From NCBI RefSeq assembly GCF_050589605.1, contig NZ_JBNGOO010000009.1: DNA of 64,000 bases; one strand, written 5' to 3'. The translations under genes and the position numbers were made by a program. Of this stretch, positions 24,327 through 33,092 are shown piece after piece; positions within the stretch are counted from its first letter, which is position 1; every line of letters starts with the position of its first letter. The notes beneath the pieces were generated by a model. It worked only from the letters and a program-made list of their open reading frames with translations. It was not told the DNA's origin and did no database searches. The stretch is from Granulosicoccus sp947495035 (GTDB lineage Bacteria; Pseudomonadota; Gammaproteobacteria; Granulosicoccales; Granulosicoccaceae).

Positions 24327-24447
24327 AACTGTCAGGGTTCTCGTAGCTGTCGATCGCAGAATGGACCAAACATAATACCTGACAGCCCGGTTCTCAGATA
24401 CCGCGCCGGCACGGGGTCAGTTCAGCGGTTTGCAGGCCACCTCGACA

Positions 24448-24462
24448 CACTGGTATATAGTG
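24448..24462. promoter_or_regulatory. Imperfect palindrome over a putative -10 box
   Basis: CACTGGTATATAGTG is an imperfect palindrome seven bases upstream of the MarR-type gene's ATG. It includes TATAGT at 24456-24461, a good -10 hexamer; a promoter there would give an almost leaderless message. Its position suits autorepression by the MarR/OhrR-type protein. Confidence 0.4.
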
Positions 24463-24468
24463 CCCAGC

Positions 24469-24945
24469 ATGAACAAGACAGTCTCCAAGCCGTCAGATGG
24501 ACTCCTGTTGCAGGACCAGTTGTGTTTCGCCCTCTATTCGACATCGCGCGCCATCACCCGCCAGTACAGCAAGCTGCTGGCGGACCTGGGTCTGACCTAT
24601 CCGCAGTATCTGGCCATGCTGGTATTGTGGGAAGGTGATGGCATCACGATCCAGGCCATGGCTTCCCGACTGCAACTGGAGGGCGCAACCACCACCCCCC
24701 TGATACAGCGTCTGGAGAAACTGGGCCTTGTCAGTCGCGTACGCAGTCGAGATGACGAACGCCGTGTGATGATTCACCTGACCGACAAGGGGCACGATCT
24801 GTATCGTCGGGCGCTGGGTATCCCTGCCTCGATCCAATGCGCGATCGGGGTCGATGAGAAGAGCGCGCGCAGCCTGATGATGGCCTGCAACCGCATCAGG
24901 GATGTCATTCGCGCTGATGAGCAACCACCTGGCTCCGGTGCATGA
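24469..24945 (+). CDS. MarR-family regulator, OhrR-like
   Basis: A 158-residue winged-helix regulator. The sequence LLLQDQLCFALYSTSRAITRQYSKLLADLGLTYPQYLAMLVLWE matches the OhrR subfamily, including the peroxide-sensing Cys (residue 19) and the two Tyr that hydrogen-bond it. The wing is RSRDDERRVMIHLTDKG. No ohr peroxiredoxin gene is nearby. It lies between the divergent tetronate operon and the FAD/GcvT gene on its own strand, so it may have been recruited to control one of these by an oxidant or thiol-reactive signal. The start at 24469 follows MarR family length; a longer frame from 24430 lacks support. Confidence 0.8.
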   Translation: MNKTVSKPSDGLLLQDQLCFALYSTSRAITRQYSKLLADLGLTYPQYLAMLVLWEGDGITIQAMASRLQLEGATTTPLIQRLEKLGLVSRVRSRDDERRVMIHLTDKGHDLYRRALGIPASIQCAIGVDEKSARSLMMACNRIRDVIRADEQPPGSGA

Positions 24946-25053
24946 GGTCAGCCTGGCGACGATGAGTGTCGCAATCATGACAATGAGAAGATCTGTTGTC
25001 GGTTTTACTATGGCCGCTACATACGGTCCTTGTGCTCTTCGAGTTAATTGATA

Positions 25054-27621
25054 ATGGCTAAATTTCCAGAACAGGCGTCAGTTGTCATCATTGGTCAGGG
25101 CGGAATCGTCGGAGCGTCGGTTGCACACCACCTGATCGAGCGCGGCTGGAGCAACATTGTCGGTATCGACAAGTCTGCCATTCCGACCGACATCGGCTCT
25201 ACAGCGCATGCATCGGATTTCTGCTACGCCACGGCGCACGATCAGATGACCTGCCACACCACCCTGTACAGCATCGACTTCTATGAAAAGAGAGGTCATT
25301 ACGCCAAGGTGGGCGGGCTCGAGGTTGCCCGCGTGGGTGATGACGAACGAATGCTCGAACTGCAGCGCAAGGTTGCATCAGGCAAGGCCTTCGGCACGCG
25401 CGCAACCATGATCAGCGCCAGCGAGGCAAAGCAACGCATGCCCTTGCTGGAAGAGGATGTCATTCAGGGCGCCCTGTGGGATCCCGATGCAGGACTTGTC
25501 ATACCGCGCTCGCAGGTTGTCGCCGGAGAACTGGTGGAAGAGGCCGAAAAAACAGGCAAGCTCACCACCTTTGCCAATACATCGGCAACCGGCCTGGATA
25601 TACAGGAAGGTCGTATTGTCGGTGTGGAGACCAGCCGGGGTTACATCAAGGCCGACTACGTGGTGGTCTGTGCAGGACTCTGGGGACGACTGATTGCACA
25701 GATGGCTGGTGAGGACCTGCCTGTGATGCCGGTCGATCACCCACTCCTGTGGTTCGGGCCCTACGACGAATTTGCCGATACCGGCAAGGAAATCGGCTGG
25801 CCTTTGCTGCGCGATCAGGGCAACTCGGCCTACCTTCGCGACACCGGAGATCCACGAACGGCCGAAGGCGGCATGATCGAGTGGGGCTATTACGAGGAAA
25901 AGGAACCTCGCATGTGTCATCCTCGCGACCTTCAGGAAAAGGAAGAGGCTCGCCTGTCACCCTCTCAACGGGATCTGGAAATGGAACAGATCATGGAACC
26001 ACTGGAACGGGCCATGGAGCTGACCCCTATCCTGGGTGAATTGGGTTTTGACGAAAAGCGCTCATTCAATGGCCTGCTGCAGGTCACCGCCGATGGCGGC
26101 CCTTCCGTTGGCGAGTCGGCCCGTGTCCGCGGTCTGTGGTACGCGGTGTCTGTCTGGGTCAAGGACGGACCCGGCACTGGCAAGCTTATCGCTGACTGGA
26201 TGACCGACGGACGAACCGAACTGGATCATTTCGGTGTTGACGTGGCTCGCTACTATCCTTTTCAGCAGGAAGAACAATACATCCATGATCGCTGCTATGA
26301 GTCAGCCTTCAAGATATACAACCCTGCGGTTCACAATCGCGAGCCCTATTCCAAGGGACGTGGCATCCGGCAAAGCCCTTTCCACGAGCGTGAAAAGGCC
26401 CATGGCGCCCATTTCATGGAGGCGGCCGGTTGGGAGCGCGCCCATGGATACGCCGGCAATGAGCACTTGCTGGAAAAATTCGGCGACCGCGTACCGGTTC
26501 GTCAGTCGGAATGGGACAATCGCCACTTCTGGCGTGTGTCCAACGCCGAGCATCTGCAGCTGTCCGAAGATGTCGGCATGGTCAATCTGTCGCATTTTGC
26601 ACTCTACGATGTGTCAGGCGTCGATGCCGAGGCCCTGATGGAATACCTGTGCGTGGCCAAGGTTGGAGGTGATACGCCGATCGGCAAGGGAGTCTACACC
26701 CACTTCATCGACCATGCCGGCGGTGTGCGAGCCGACCTGACCGTGATTCGACTGGCCGATGATCATTTCCGTGTCATCGACGGCGGTGACTCCGGCAATC
26801 GCGATTTCGTCTGGATGCAGCGTATCAGTCAGGACCATGGTTTTCCAGCCGTCAGCATCGTGGACCGCACGGAAGACTTCTCTTGCCTGGGACTGTGGGG
26901 TCCCAATGCACGCAGCGTCCTGCAAAAGGTCATCAGCGACCCGAACGCCGTCACCCAGGAAAATTTTCCGTTCGCAGCGGTCAGGACACTTCACATCGGT
27001 GACGTGGAAATCAGCGCTTTCCGGATTTCCTATGTCGGAGAACAGGGCTGGGAGTTGCATTTCGCCTACCAGGACGGGCTGGCCGTTTGGGATGCCCTGG
27101 CAGCTGAAGGCGTGACTCCGATCGGTGTGGAAACCTACGCCAACAGTCGTCGCCTCGAGAAGAGCCTGAGATTGCAGAATGCCGATTTGCTGACCGAATA
27201 CAATCTGTATGAAGCCGGTCTTGCACGCCCCAAGGTCAAGGCTGCCGATTTCCATGGCAAACAAGCGTATCTGGAACAACGAGAACTCGAGCATCAGTCT
27301 GCCTATCTGTGTACCCTGGTCATGACAGACAACAAGGATGCCAATGGTGTGGCCCGATACCCGGTCGGCACCTGCCCGATCGTAGATCCGGAAACCGGCG
27401 ATGTGCTGCAGGATGAGCATGGCCGACGTTCCTATACCACCAGTATCGCCTACGGACCCAGTCTGGGGAAGAACATTGCGCTGGGCTACCTGCCCCATGA
27501 GTATTGCCAGGAGGGACGTACACTGCTGATGGAGTATTTCGGCGAGCAGTACCCGGTAAGCGTTGAGGCAGTGGGTTACCGAGCCTTGTACGATGCAGAG
27601 AATGTCAGGCCGAAGTCCTGA
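25054..27621 (+). CDS. FAD oxidoreductase-GcvT fusion (dimethylglycine/sarcosine dehydrogenase type)
   Basis: An 855-residue two-part enzyme. Residues about 5-400 are a DAO-type FAD domain (VVIIGQGGIVGASVAHHLIERGWSNIVGIDKS), with GSTAHASDF, where the His matches the residue that covalently binds FAD in dimethylglycine dehydrogenase. Residues about 430-850 form FAO_M and GcvT domains (FWRVSNAEHLQLSEDVGMVNLSHFALYDVSG, FSCLGLWGPNARSVLQKV, SYVGEQGWELHF, GVETYANSRRLEKSLRLQNADL). Such enzymes demethylate N-methyl compounds and pass the one-carbon unit to tetrahydrofolate. The ATG at 25054 is preferred over the TTG at 25048. Its 3' end faces the hybrid kinase gene 21 bases away. The exact substrate is unknown. 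Confidence 0.8.
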   Translation: MAKFPEQASVVIIGQGGIVGASVAHHLIERGWSNIVGIDKSAIPTDIGSTAHASDFCYATAHDQMTCHTTLYSIDFYEKRGHYAKVGGLEVARVGDDERMLELQRKVASGKAFGTRATMISASEAKQRMPLLEEDVIQGALWDPDAGLVIPRSQVVAGELVEEAEKTGKLTTFANTSATGLDIQEGRIVGVETSRGYIKADYVVVCAGLWGRLIAQMAGEDLPVMPVDHPLLWFGPYDEFADTGKEIGWPLLRDQGNSAYLRDTGDPRTAEGGMIEWGYYEEKEPRMCHPRDLQEKEEARLSPSQRDLEMEQIMEPLERAMELTPILGELGFDEKRSFNGLLQVTADGGPSVGESARVRGLWYAVSVWVKDGPGTGKLIADWMTDGRTELDHFGVDVARYYPFQQEEQYIHDRCYESAFKIYNPAVHNREPYSKGRGIRQSPFHEREKAHGAHFMEAAGWERAHGYAGNEHLLEKFGDRVPVRQSEWDNRHFWRVSNAEHLQLSEDVGMVNLSHFALYDVSGVDAEALMEYLCVAKVGGDTPIGKGVYTHFIDHAGGVRADLTVIRLADDHFRVIDGGDSGNRDFVWMQRISQDHGFPAVSIVDRTEDFSCLGLWGPNARSVLQKVISDPNAVTQENFPFAAVRTLHIGDVEISAFRISYVGEQGWELHFAYQDGLAVWDALAAEGVTPIGVETYANSRRLEKSLRLQNADLLTEYNLYEAGLARPKVKAADFHGKQAYLEQRELEHQSAYLCTLVMTDNKDANGVARYPVGTCPIVDPETGDVLQDEHGRRSYTTSIAYGPSLGKNIALGYLPHEYCQEGRTLLMEYFGEQYPVSVEAVGYRALYDAENVRPKS

Positions 27622-27642
27622 CATCAACAACTGGCGTGTCGT

Positions 27643-29322
27643 TCAGTCGGCACGCTCGGCATGGCTGTTTTCAAGCAGATCCTTCAACTTTTCAAGTATC
27701 GCGCCCCTGTTGAATGGCTTCTTCAGAAAAGCAACACCGGACAGACTCTCGAATTGCTCCATGGAATCCAGATTGGCAGAGCCGCTGACCAGAATGAACG
27801 GCAAGTCCGTGCGCAGCTGCCTGATCTGTCTGAACAATTCGAGACCATTGGTTTCGGGCATGCAGTAATCCACGACCGCAGCGCTGAACCTTGCCTCTGG
27901 AGCCCGTAGCAAGGCGAGTGCTGCCTCGCTGCCATCAGTACTCACCACCGTAAAGCCGTCGCTCTCCAGAAATGTCTGCAGGGTTTCCCTGACAGCACTG
28001 TTGTCATCCACGATCAGTATCGGGTAACGGTTCCTGTCAGTCTGTTGTGCGCTTGTTCCCGGACTGATGCTGGCAAAACGGCCGTCGCTCGACACACCAG
28101 GGCTGGCATCCTGCGCATGACCGCCTGGCCTGCCTTGTATTGCGCTGAGCGCAGAACGATCGTCGTCGGCAGCGTTTCCAGCCGAGTGATAAGCCCTGTT
28201 CGCTACCGGGAACAACAGGTCAATGGTGGTGCCCTGCCCCTCTGTGGATTCGACATGCAAGGTTCCACCATGACCCTTGATGGTGCCAATGACGGTAGCC
28301 AGTCCCAGACCTCTACCGGACATCTTCGTGCTGAAAAAGGGTTCGAAAACGCTTTTCATCACTTCGGCCGACATTCCCTGTCCTGTATCGCTGATGGTAA
28401 GGAGAACAAATGGACCGGAATGCAGCGCCGAGCCGATAACGGTATTCATCAGTTCCCTGGCGCTGTAGTGACGCTCACTGGTGCTGATGATGATCTTGCC
28501 TCGTTCCCCATCGATAGCCTCGGACGCGTTGATGACGACATTCACGAGAAGTTGGTGCATCTGTGCGATATCGGCATTGATCTCCGGAATATCGAAATCG
28601 AGACTGAACGACAGCGCTACATTCGTTGCAACAGAGGCATGTAGCATGTCGCTGAATTGGTGGATCAGCAGCGACAGGTTGATCGGTTTGCTGACAATCG
28701 GCGACTTGCCGGCATAGGTGACCAGCTGATTGGCAATTCTGGCGGCTTCATGAGCTGCTTTCAGTGATTCTTCCAGTGGAAGTGCTTCCGGAACGCCACG
28801 ACCCATGCGATCCAGCGCCATCTCGGTACCGGCCATGATGATCGTCAGATAGTTGTTGAAATCGTGTGCGACACCTGCGGCCAGAACGCCGATGCTGTCC
28901 AGCTTCTGGGCATAGCGGACCTGCGCTTCGAGTTCCGATCGCTGCTCCTCATCCAGCGTCCTGCCGTCGACCCTTCTGGAGAATACCAGCACACCATCAA
29001 CCTCACCGGTCGCATCATAATGAGGGTGCTTGTCCGTCTTGACCCATAATTTGCCAGCAACGGGTGTCTCGAATTGTTCGATGATGCTCAACCGCGACTG
29101 CCGGGAATTCATGACCTGCAGATCATCACTGAAGAAATCGCCTGCCTCGTCGGGAAACCACTGTTCCGCAGAAGTACCGATCATCGCACCCACGGTTGTA
29201 CCCAGCATATCGGCAACAACCTGATTGGTTCTGACTATGCAGTTTCGCGTGTCCTTCTGAAAGAACATGAGCGGCATGACATCGAGAATTTCCTGAACCT
29301 CGTAGATCCTCTGGTTACTCAC
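27643..29322 (-). CDS. Soluble hybrid histidine kinase: PAS-HisKA-HATPase-REC
   Basis: A 559-residue cytoplasmic sensor kinase with no membrane segment. A PAS domain spans about residues 8-118, then a short coiled linker leads to the H-box GVLAAGVAHDFNNYLT (His153). The ATPase domain has N-box NVVINASEAI near 261-270, G1 DTGQGM and G2 GRGLGLATV. A 60-residue low-complexity linker precedes the receiver domain (residues 433-555; acidic pair at VDD, phosphoacceptor Asp485 in VVDYCMP, Lys in FLKKPF). No partner regulator is adjacent, so output probably passes by phosphorelay to an unlinked protein. The PAS ligand is not evident. Confidence 0.85.
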   Translation of the reverse strand: MSNQRIYEVQEILDVMPLMFFQKDTRNCIVRTNQVVADMLGTTVGAMIGTSAEQWFPDEAGDFFSDDLQVMNSRQSRLSIIEQFETPVAGKLWVKTDKHPHYDATGEVDGVLVFSRRVDGRTLDEEQRSELEAQVRYAQKLDSIGVLAAGVAHDFNNYLTIIMAGTEMALDRMGRGVPEALPLEESLKAAHEAARIANQLVTYAGKSPIVSKPINLSLLIHQFSDMLHASVATNVALSFSLDFDIPEINADIAQMHQLLVNVVINASEAIDGERGKIIISTSERHYSARELMNTVIGSALHSGPFVLLTISDTGQGMSAEVMKSVFEPFFSTKMSGRGLGLATVIGTIKGHGGTLHVESTEGQGTTIDLLFPVANRAYHSAGNAADDDRSALSAIQGRPGGHAQDASPGVSSDGRFASISPGTSAQQTDRNRYPILIVDDNSAVRETLQTFLESDGFTVVSTDGSEAALALLRAPEARFSAAVVDYCMPETNGLELFRQIRQLRTDLPFILVSGSANLDSMEQFESLSGVAFLKKPFNRGAILEKLKDLLENSHAERAD

Positions 29323-29513
29323 TGTCTTTTCATCCCGGAAAGCACCTTCACCCTGTCCCTGATGGTGCCATATCCTGCTGGAAAGTGTCGTTCCACGAGC
29401 AGCCGCGTGTAAAAATTACCGCAAGCCGTCACTGTCGGATCTTTCCTGATCAGCCACACCTGGTGCGATCAGACATACCCTGGCTGTGACTCCTGTGCCG
29501 CTCATACACCATG

Positions 29514-29547
29514 GGCAAGCCCCGCTCCATGAGCGGGGTGCCTTGCC
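29514..29547. promoter_or_regulatory. Strong stem-loop between lyase and kinase genes
   Basis: CCCCGCTC at 29520-29527 pairs with GAGCGGGG at 29531-29538 around a three-base loop; GGCAAG and CTTGCC extend the stem across a small bulge. On the minus strand it lies about 115 bases after the lyase stop, so it may end or protect the alginate operon transcript, although no U-tract follows. The tandem repeat array begins at its edge. Confidence 0.5.
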
Positions 29548-29643
29548 TCTCAGCCTGCCTCTCAGCCTGCCTCTCAGCCTGCCTCTCAGCCTGCCTCTCA
29601 GCCTGCCTCTCAGTCAGGCCTCTCAGTCTTGCCCCTCAGTCAG
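29545..29643. repeat. Twelve-bp tandem repeat array, GCCTCTCAGCCT
   Basis: Five perfect copies of the 12-bp unit occupy 29545-29604, followed by degenerate copies (GCCTCTCAGTCA, GGCCTCTCAGTC and CCCCTCAGTCAGG) to about 29643. The array lies in the 339-bp gap between the PL15 lyase and the hybrid kinase gene, beside a stem-loop. It has no spacers and no credible coding role. Confidence 0.95.
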
Positions 29644-29661
29644 GCCAGAGACTCGACCAGG

Positions 29662-31980
29662 CTATGCCTTCGCCAGCTTCTGCACGGTGACCTTGAAGGA
29701 ATGATCATCTGCGTCGGTAAAATACAGATCACAGTCATAGCCCTGATCATCCAGAAAGTGAAATACACGTCGAGGCTGATCGAGCGGGTATGGCACGAGC
29801 AAGGTAGCGATTCGGTGGCGCCGCGATTCCGGATAGCAGACGCTCAGCTGCGAACTCACCGGCAAGCCTTCGATCTCGGCGGGGTCCACACCTGCAAAAG
29901 CAGCCTCCTGCCGTAACGTCGGCGCTCCAGCCTCGGACCACAGCACTTGCCCGTAAAAACCGGCTCTTTCCCCGGAGTAGCGGAAAGAATTCTTGCCCAG
30001 TTGCTGAGGCGTATTTGTATGTAATAGCCAGTCGATACTGACCGGTGAATCGGCATCGATACTGTCCACGATGACAAAATACTGGTTTCGTACAAAGTAC
30101 ACATCACGCAGCACGCTGCTGACTTCCGGACTCAGCGACGCATAGGCAGCCGTTGCATTGCCACGAATGTGCACATGATCTTCATGGGTCGTGGCAAATT
30201 CGATATTGCCTGACGCGCGCATGGTCCGTGCCTTGTCCTTGTCAGCGTATTGCCCCTTGCCATTGATCAGGATGGCGTTCTTCGAACGCGTCTGTCGTCT
30301 CCAGCGCTGATGCATGGAGCTGTTGAAAGCCACGTAGTAGCCCGACTGAATGGCGAGATCTTCGCCGAAAGCCGAGAACACGAACGCGTTCTGATCGCCA
30401 TGACTGTGACTGACCGATCCATAGGGGCTGGACTTCATGACAAACTGGATGTGCTTGTCCGGAACATCCATGCTCACTTGCAACGCAACCCAGCCGATAC
30501 CCTTGAACCAGCGCAGGACATCATCATCTGCTGGGGGTTGCGCCTCCACAACCGGATAATCATGCCGGTAGACCATGTCATCGAAGCGCAGATCCCACCA
30601 ACCATAGTTGTAGAATTCCTTCTCGGTTCCCGGGTCATTGCGCAGGATTTCCTCGAAATACCATTGATAGGCACCGTTGCCGGTGACCCCGGCAAATTGA
30701 CGCAGGTTGTAACCCACCTTCAGGCAGGGCAGGTCTCCCATGGTCGAGTCATCCCCGAACGTGCATCGACGAGTGTCGGGTGCTTTCGTGTACAGTGGAA
30801 AATCACCGGTTTTCTGAAAAAATGGCCGTTGGTAGATATCCAGCCCGGTAGCACTCTTGAGCAGATTGGCGGCATCGATCAGATAGGCCATGCCTGTCAT
30901 CCAGTAGTGCGGCCCTTCCGCCCAGCCACCATCAGCATCGCCCCAGGGAGAATAGACGGTGAACAGGAACTCGATACTGTAATCCAGCCACTCACGAGCT
31001 TCCGGCTCTTCATGCAACATGGCCAGGCAAGCGGGAATCAGCACCGCAGAGACCGAACGCACCGCATGACTGTCAAACGGGAAAAGATGGATATTGGATT
31101 GCTGCATGACATGCACCGCAATCTGTCGGGTACGCGCCAGCAAGGCAGTGCGTACCAGCACCCGCTCTTCTTCGCTGAGTTCGTCATGCAACCAGTCATA
31201 ACCCCATGCCAGCGCCAGATTGATGCGAAACGCCCATTCGTCGGTGTAGGCTCGTGATGTCGTGCCATCCGGGTCCCAACTGGCGGCCTCCAGCAGCCAG
31301 CTCTTCGCCTTCTCGAGCATCGGATCGTCTTCCAGAACCTTGCCGGCGATGGCCAGATGACGAATTGCATACAGCACTTCCTGACAATCGATATAGGTCT
31401 GGCGCCATACCGGTGGCGTGCGCTGATTGTTCGGGTATGGCAAGGGTTCAGGCAGGATGTCACGATCCATCCACGGCTGAACCGAATGCTTGAAGAAAAC
31501 ATCCCAGGCGCAGTAAGCCGGATCCTGACTGATCTCATTGCGGAAGCTGCCCAGTGATTCCTTGTTCAGCCACAATCGCGGGTGGCTCGGAGCAGTCCTT
31601 TCATATCTGACGTCGCGCGTCGGCAATGGCGTCTCCGGAAGGCCTTCACCAATATGAAAAGCACGCGACTTGCTCCATTGACTGAGCGCAGTGCCTGAAT
31701 CCGGACACCACTCCGCATAGGACCAGACGTAGTCGCCAGGCGGCAGCGGCTCGTCCGGTGTATGAAAGTTCAGATGAATGTTTCTGTAGTAGCGGGTGTC
31801 AGCCTCTGCGTAATCTTCGCTGCCGGCAATACGCAGCACATAACGAGCATCCTCATCCAGTACCGGCAACCAGCAGAAACGCGGCGGATTCTCGGTAATC
31901 CGATCGCTTGCCTGCGGGCGGTAGCTGATCGTCAGCCCGCCCGCTGCGGGCTCATCCAGATAGGCAAGCTCTGGCTTCAT
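29662..31980 (-). CDS. PL15-family exolytic oligoalginate lyase
   Basis: A 772-residue heparinase II/III-like enzyme that follows the Agrobacterium PL15 exo-alginate lyase Atu3025 along its whole length as I recall it: TENPPRFCWLPVLDEDARYVLRI, WRQTYIDCQEVLYAIRHLAIAGKVL, FPFDSHAVRSVSAVLIPACLA, DGGWAEGPHYWMTGMAYLI, RRCTFGDDSTMGDLPCLKVGYNLRQFAGVTGNG, and SPYGSVSHSHGDQNAFVFSAFGEDLAIQSGYYVAF. It has no signal peptide, so it should cut imported unsaturated oligomers to monosaccharides in the cytoplasm. The ATG at 31980 (MKPELAYLDEP) has AAAGG upstream; the longer upstream frame overlaps the binding-protein gene and is not real. It ends the algS-algM-algQ operon. Confidence 0.9.
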   Translation of the reverse strand: MKPELAYLDEPAAGGLTISYRPQASDRITENPPRFCWLPVLDEDARYVLRIAGSEDYAEADTRYYRNIHLNFHTPDEPLPPGDYVWSYAEWCPDSGTALSQWSKSRAFHIGEGLPETPLPTRDVRYERTAPSHPRLWLNKESLGSFRNEISQDPAYCAWDVFFKHSVQPWMDRDILPEPLPYPNNQRTPPVWRQTYIDCQEVLYAIRHLAIAGKVLEDDPMLEKAKSWLLEAASWDPDGTTSRAYTDEWAFRINLALAWGYDWLHDELSEEERVLVRTALLARTRQIAVHVMQQSNIHLFPFDSHAVRSVSAVLIPACLAMLHEEPEAREWLDYSIEFLFTVYSPWGDADGGWAEGPHYWMTGMAYLIDAANLLKSATGLDIYQRPFFQKTGDFPLYTKAPDTRRCTFGDDSTMGDLPCLKVGYNLRQFAGVTGNGAYQWYFEEILRNDPGTEKEFYNYGWWDLRFDDMVYRHDYPVVEAQPPADDDVLRWFKGIGWVALQVSMDVPDKHIQFVMKSSPYGSVSHSHGDQNAFVFSAFGEDLAIQSGYYVAFNSSMHQRWRRQTRSKNAILINGKGQYADKDKARTMRASGNIEFATTHEDHVHIRGNATAAYASLSPEVSSVLRDVYFVRNQYFVIVDSIDADSPVSIDWLLHTNTPQQLGKNSFRYSGERAGFYGQVLWSEAGAPTLRQEAAFAGVDPAEIEGLPVSSQLSVCYPESRRHRIATLLVPYPLDQPRRVFHFLDDQGYDCDLYFTDADDHSFKVTVQKLAKA

Positions 31981-32045
31981 GGAATTGCCTTTCTCGGACA
32001 CTCGTGATGACATTGGAAAATAATCCCTGTAATGGTTTGAATCAT

Positions 32046-32076
32046 GCGACCCACCCCGTATGCCGAGGTGGGTCGC
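32046..32076 (-). promoter_or_regulatory. Intercistronic stem-loop between algQ and the lyase
   Basis: GCGACCCACC at 32046-32055 pairs with GGTGGGTCGC at 32067-32076 around an 11-base loop. It lies 13 bases past the binding-protein stop on the transcribed strand. It is the third binding-protein gene in this window followed by such a structure. Confidence 0.7.
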
Positions 32077-32089
32077 CGGTTGCTGTTGA

Positions 32090-33037
32090 TCAGCTTCCGT
32101 ATTGACGGTCGTAAGCCGACTGCATGGCTTCAATGATCTTGTGGTAGCCCAGCTTGTCGAGCTGCTCCTGGTACTTGTCCCAGCCAGCTTCCACATCCTC
32201 GGTGCCCAGAATCCAGATCTGTTGCATTTCGAGCATATAGGTCAGCAGATTGCCCTGGTACTTGTCATAGACATTCTGCTCTTCCGGGTTCATGGAGACG
32301 CCAAGGAACTGCTCGGTCAGGTAATCCCCCGCTTCATACAGCGCTATGCTCTCCAGCCCCATTTCATTGGTCCACTGCACCTGGTATTCGAAATCCTGCC
32401 AGAATCCCTTGGGTATCTGTGCACCGATGTTCCACATCTGCGCATTGACCGGATCCGATGCATTCAGTACCTCAGGCTTGTAGATTGCCTTTCCATCCAC
32501 CAGGTCGTAGTGCACACCTTCCACTCCGAAGTTCGACAGACGTCGACCGAGTTCGGTGAACCAGAAATCGAAATACTTGATGGTCTCGACCGGATGCTCA
32601 TTGGAATAGCTGATGGCCGACTTGATGTCGGGTCGTGACTCGAAGAATGCCTTGATGTTCGGCGCATGTTCGTCGATCAGATCGTTCAGGGGCTGAAAGG
32701 CGCCTTCCTGACCATACTGATTGAATCCGTCCTTCAGGCGGTTGCCACCCACGATATCGGCCAGATCGCCCGAAGCAATCATCAGGTTGAAGGCATCGGC
32801 GCTTTTCTGGGTAGCCATCGAGGCAACACCATCGAGACTGATCCCGGTAAGCTCTGCCGCCCGCTTTTCCACCGGCCAGTCGTTGTCATAGACAATCTTG
32901 TCACCCGAATGGAAATGAATGGTCAGCGTCAGCGGCTTGTCGACGATTCGGTAGTCTTCGTCAGCCGCCAGTAGAGGGGCAGACAGCCCCAGGCTTGTAG
33001 CTATGGCGAACGCCAGTGGTAGTTTCATCGCTCTCAT
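32090..33037 (-). pseudogene. algQ: Alginate-oligosaccharide binding protein AlgQ, internally deleted
   Basis: The open frame encodes 315 residues with a Sec signal peptide (MRAMKLPLAFAIATSLGLSAPLLAA) and a GGAGG ribosome-binding site. The N-terminal part matches AlgQ-type proteins (VDKPLTLTIHFHSGDKIVYDNDWPVEKRAAELTG, FNLMIASGDLADIVGGNRLKDGFNQYGQEGAFQPLNDLIDEHAP), and so does the C-terminal part (NEHPVETIKYFDFWF, FGVEGVHYDLVDGKAIY, IPKGFWQDF, YDRQYGS). AlgQ proteins are about 515-540 residues. Here residue 141 or so joins directly to the region normally some 210 residues later, removing the calcium-binding loop and much of both lobes. The frame is kept, so a protein may be made, but sugar binding is doubtful. 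Real deletion and assembly error are both possible. Confidence 0.75.
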
Positions 33038-33092
33038 GGATTCCTCCGTTGGTAGTGATCTTGGGGTAGTGCCTGTGGTGTATGAATAGCCA

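Noticed and set aside
30250..31257. 335-codon plus-strand frame
   Set aside because: It is the complement of the PL15 lyase, which is conserved throughout this span.
31981..32196. N-terminal extension of the PL15 lyase frame
   Set aside because: It overlaps the end of algQ and the stem-loop at 32046-32076; the ATG at 31980 matches the family start.
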